From assembly GCF_901709675.1 (NCBI RefSeq), contig NC_051108.1, forward strand, positions 8,630,926 through 8,694,925: a DNA stretch of 64,000 bases, given 5' to 3'. Below, one piece after another: positions 62,106 through 64,000 of the stretch (position 1 is the stretch's first letter; the number at the start of each line of letters is the position of its first letter). The stretch comes from Syngnathus acus (taxonomy: Eukaryota > Chordata > Actinopteri > Syngnathiformes > Syngnathidae). The translations under genes and the position numbers were made by a program. The notes beneath the pieces are model-generated. The model made no database searches. It saw nothing but the letters and a program-made list of their open reading frames with translations, and was not told where the DNA came from.

Positions 62106-62450
62106 TATTACGTGTGAGAGAATGAAGGTTACTGGTGGAATGTTTATTTACGATTCTATGTTGCTGAAACAGTTAAAACTGCTAAAAAATAAATTGGTTT
62201 ACTAAATACTAAATTGGGTTTTATTTGTGAAATACACATTTGTGTTTAACCTTTCTCTTTTCAAATTGCAGCAAACCAAATATCAAGAAAGAGGTGTTTG
62301 TTTCCATATGTGCTTTTGGGGGGGGGTTGGGGGGGGGCGCTAGGAACTCACTGGGGAGCCAAAGGGGGCGCCACCCTGCAAAAGTTTGGGAACCACTGCA
62401 CTATACGATCATGGCCAATACGCACTACTTTTTAACGCTACTGCATACAG

Positions 62451-62505
62451 GCCATGATCGTGTAGTGGCTAATGGTTGTGTTCGATTCAAATCCGGATTA
62501 TGGTA
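62451..62505 (+). pseudogene. tRNA-His relic
   Basis: GCCATGATCGTGTAGTGGCT, then anticodon-arm loss, then TTCAAATCCGGATTATGG. A further antisense 5' half lies at 62399-62415. Confidence 0.6.
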
Positions 62506-62790
62506 TAATCAAATTACCTTGTTGAATTTGTCCGCTGGTCACTGTTGCTAAACAGCCTTCCTTTGGACAATGACAGTTTTTCAAACAAGTTTACAGTCGA
62601 TACAGTCTTGTAGGGTGAGTGGTGCAATGGATGACACATGACGGCAGATTCAAGTGATGAGAATCAAAACAACAGATTTAAGAGACCCAAAGTAAATGAA
62701 CTCAACTCGTTTCGTTTCAATTGACAGCCCATGTGACATGCACCTCAGATGAAATGGGGCTAGTTGATCAACAGCAATGTTTTAACAAAG

Positions 62791-63199
62791 GGATCATCTG
62801 GGAGTTGAACCCCGGACCTCTCACACCCAAAGCAAGATTCATACCCCTAGACCACCGGTGTCAAACTCGAGGCCCGGGGGCCAGTTATGGCCCACCGTAT
62901 CATTTTCTGTGGCCCGCGACGACAAATTGTGCATTAAATTTATGTCATACTAAAATTGCAAATTGTCGTAACTTTTAAGAATCTTCTTAAAATTATTTTT
63001 GAAATATTTGAAAAGATTCCACTAGTCTGATTTGAAAAAACAATTATTTGTCAGTTTGTTTTGGAGCTTATACTGTATATAATATGAGGCGTTTATTTAT
63101 TTGGGTTGACAGTCATAATGGCCCGTCGAGGGAAACTTTGACTACAATGTGGCCCGCGACAAATATGAGTTTGACACCCCTGCCCTAGACCAACGAAGA
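62791..63199 (-). pseudogene. tRNA-Pro(TGG) split by a hAT MITE
   Basis: 62791-62852 gives the 3' part (T arm, loop with TGG). 63191-63199 gives the acceptor 5' strand. The 330-bp element between is flanked by CCCTAGAC, which is part of the tRNA D arm. Confidence 0.8.
62853..63182. mobile_element. hAT-type MITE with CCCTAGAC target duplication
   Basis: Ends CACCGGTGTCAAACTC and GAGTTTGACACCCCTG, inverted. The 8-bp duplication at 62845-62852 and 63183-63190 is perfect. No ORF of note. Confidence 0.92.
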
Positions 63200-63288
63200 G
63201 AAGAAAGCTCGCAGACCATGTTACATTCTGTGTAACATTGGCCTATCAAACAGTCCACACAACGATAGACAACAGTGTTTCAAAGAAG

Positions 63289-63360
63289 AGCTCGTCCGGG
63301 GGTTTAACCCGGGTAATCAAAGAACCCTAGGCGAGAATCATTCCCCTGCACCAATGAGCC
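63289..63360 (-). pseudogene. tRNA-Pro(AGG) relic
   Basis: Minus strand GGCTCATTGGTGCAGGGG, anticodon arm beginning CTCGC-CTAGGGT (AGG), B box GGGTTAAACCC. Stem 3' strand lost, as in the paralogue at 24903. Confidence 0.65.
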
Positions 63361-63469
63361 CCATAGTAGACCAGCTGACACCGTTACATTCCGATTGGAA
63401 GCCCATGTGACATGGACCTGAAGACTGAATGTCAGTGATTTATGGAATAAATGGAATCTGGTTGGCCTA

Positions 63470-63640
63470 AGGCTCCCAATTCCCCAACTTCAAGCCCTAA
63501 CGCTAACCCTAAAACCCCAACAATTACCAAACCCTAATAATTAACCCTTAACCTGCTAACCCGCCTACCATAACCCCCTCACCTTTAATCTCTAATGCTC
63601 CCCGTAAAGGTAGTGCTCTCTAAACATGAAGGCAGGCATA
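63470..63640 (-). repeat. CCCTAA-rich degenerate repeat, copy 2
   Basis: Parallels 25073-25250 almost word for word; part of the duplicated tRNA-Pro block. Confidence 0.65.
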
Positions 63641-63751
63641 TGCGAACTGGACCAGCAGATTGCCCCATTTCAGAACTGTTTTAGAAACCTTTACAGACGG
63701 TTAAAATCCACATAATAGTTACGCGCGCATGTGTTCCGTGAGCGTTCTCTC

Positions 63752-63915
63752 ATATATAAGTCGCTCCGGAGTATTAGTCGTATTTTGGGGGAAATTTATT
63801 TGACAAAACCCAACACCAAGAACAGACAAGAACGAGCAACAACAGGCTAAACGATACGGTATGCTAACGTGACATAAACACAAACGAGAAGCTGAGAACG
63901 GGCCTGATGTAACAT
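63752..63915 (-). mobile_element. End fragment of the outer-element family
   Basis: The reverse complement matches 60765-60920 ('catcaggcccg' through 'atgcgacttatactccgg'). Confidence 0.8.
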
Positions 63916-63916
63916 C

Positions 63917-64000
63917 CATCCATCCATCCATTTTCTGAACCGCTTAGTCCCCACGGGGGTCGCGGGCGTGCTGGAGCCTATCCCAGCCGTCATCGGGCAG
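63917..64000 (-). repeat. LINE/SINE 3' end with (CATC)n
   Basis: CATCCATCCATCCATTTTCT, 'gaaccgcttagtccccacg', 'ctggagcctatcccagc': antisense counterpart of the window's first 92 bp. Continues past the window edge. Confidence 0.7.

Larger units (their letters stand above)
61133..62398 (+). mobile_element. hAT element with nested hAT
   Basis: Ends CAGTGGTTCCCAAAGTGGGC and AAGTTTGGGAACCACTG. Flanking 8-mers (ATCTAACT; CACTATAC) do not match, so the flanks were altered. It contains a C-terminal transposase piece (61899-62105) and a second hAT end at 61433. Confidence 0.8.

Noticed and set aside
61133-62398. 8-bp target duplication for this hAT
   Set aside because: ATCTAACT and CACTATAC do not match.
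1-64000. rRNA genes, bacterial operons, riboswitches, replication origins
   Set aside because: None seen; the repeat types present are vertebrate.

Overview
This is eukaryotic, vertebrate-type DNA, most probably from a teleost fish. It has no compact operons. It holds (TG)n/(CA)n microsatellites, vertebrate-type tRNA sequences with tRNA-derived SINEs, and a transposon mix typical of fish: L2/CR1-like and RTE-like LINEs, a BEL/Pao LTR element, several hATs, piggyBac, pogo-like and ISL2EU-like elements. The species cannot be named from the sequence. I see no convincing ordinary host protein-coding gene; one orphan exon at 22427-22644 is the only candidate.

Two layers can be separated. The older layer is a tRNA-rich locus. 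About 35 tRNA-like sequences (Gln, Met, Arg, His, Pro, Val, Lys and Asp bodies) lie in recurring spacer units. They include a nine-unit tandem array at 18.6-20.0 kb and a Met/Arg/Lys cluster at 39.9-43.7 kb. Most are decayed. A few still fold well: Gln-CTG at 4694, Arg-TCG at 40630, and a Met-body tRNA with anticodon AGT at 41087. Many bodies carry anticodons foreign to them.

The younger layer is transposons inserted into the first layer and into each other. 0-5 kb: a piggyBac transposase with an uninterrupted frame. 5-9 kb: hAT elements and tRNA relics. 9.4-13.2 kb: a SINE, then a pogo-like element inserted inside a tRNA-His-like sequence and itself carrying a deleted LINE. 14-17.8 kb: an RTE/I-like LINE with a C-terminal zinc finger. 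18.6-21.2 kb: the tRNA array followed by degenerate telomere-like repeats. 23-25.5 kb: duplicated repeat blocks. 25.9-33.6 kb: three LINEs inside one another (L2-D contains LINE-A, which contains LINE-B). 33.6-37.4 kb: hAT, SINE, an ISL2EU-like element with a THAP exon, and a GC-rich minisatellite. 38-39.9 kb: another LINE. 43.8-61.0 kb: a TIR element containing an RTE LINE, which contains a hAT and a complete BEL/Pao retrotransposon; the BEL/Pao contains LINE-C, which contains a further retroelement tail. 61-64 kb: more hATs and a second copy of the tRNA-Pro block.

The genes do not form a host pathway. They are replication and transposition machinery of independent mobile elements. Target-site duplications (BEL ATGAT; hATs with central TA; LINE-A GCTAA; LINE-C TATG) allow the insertion order to be read directly.
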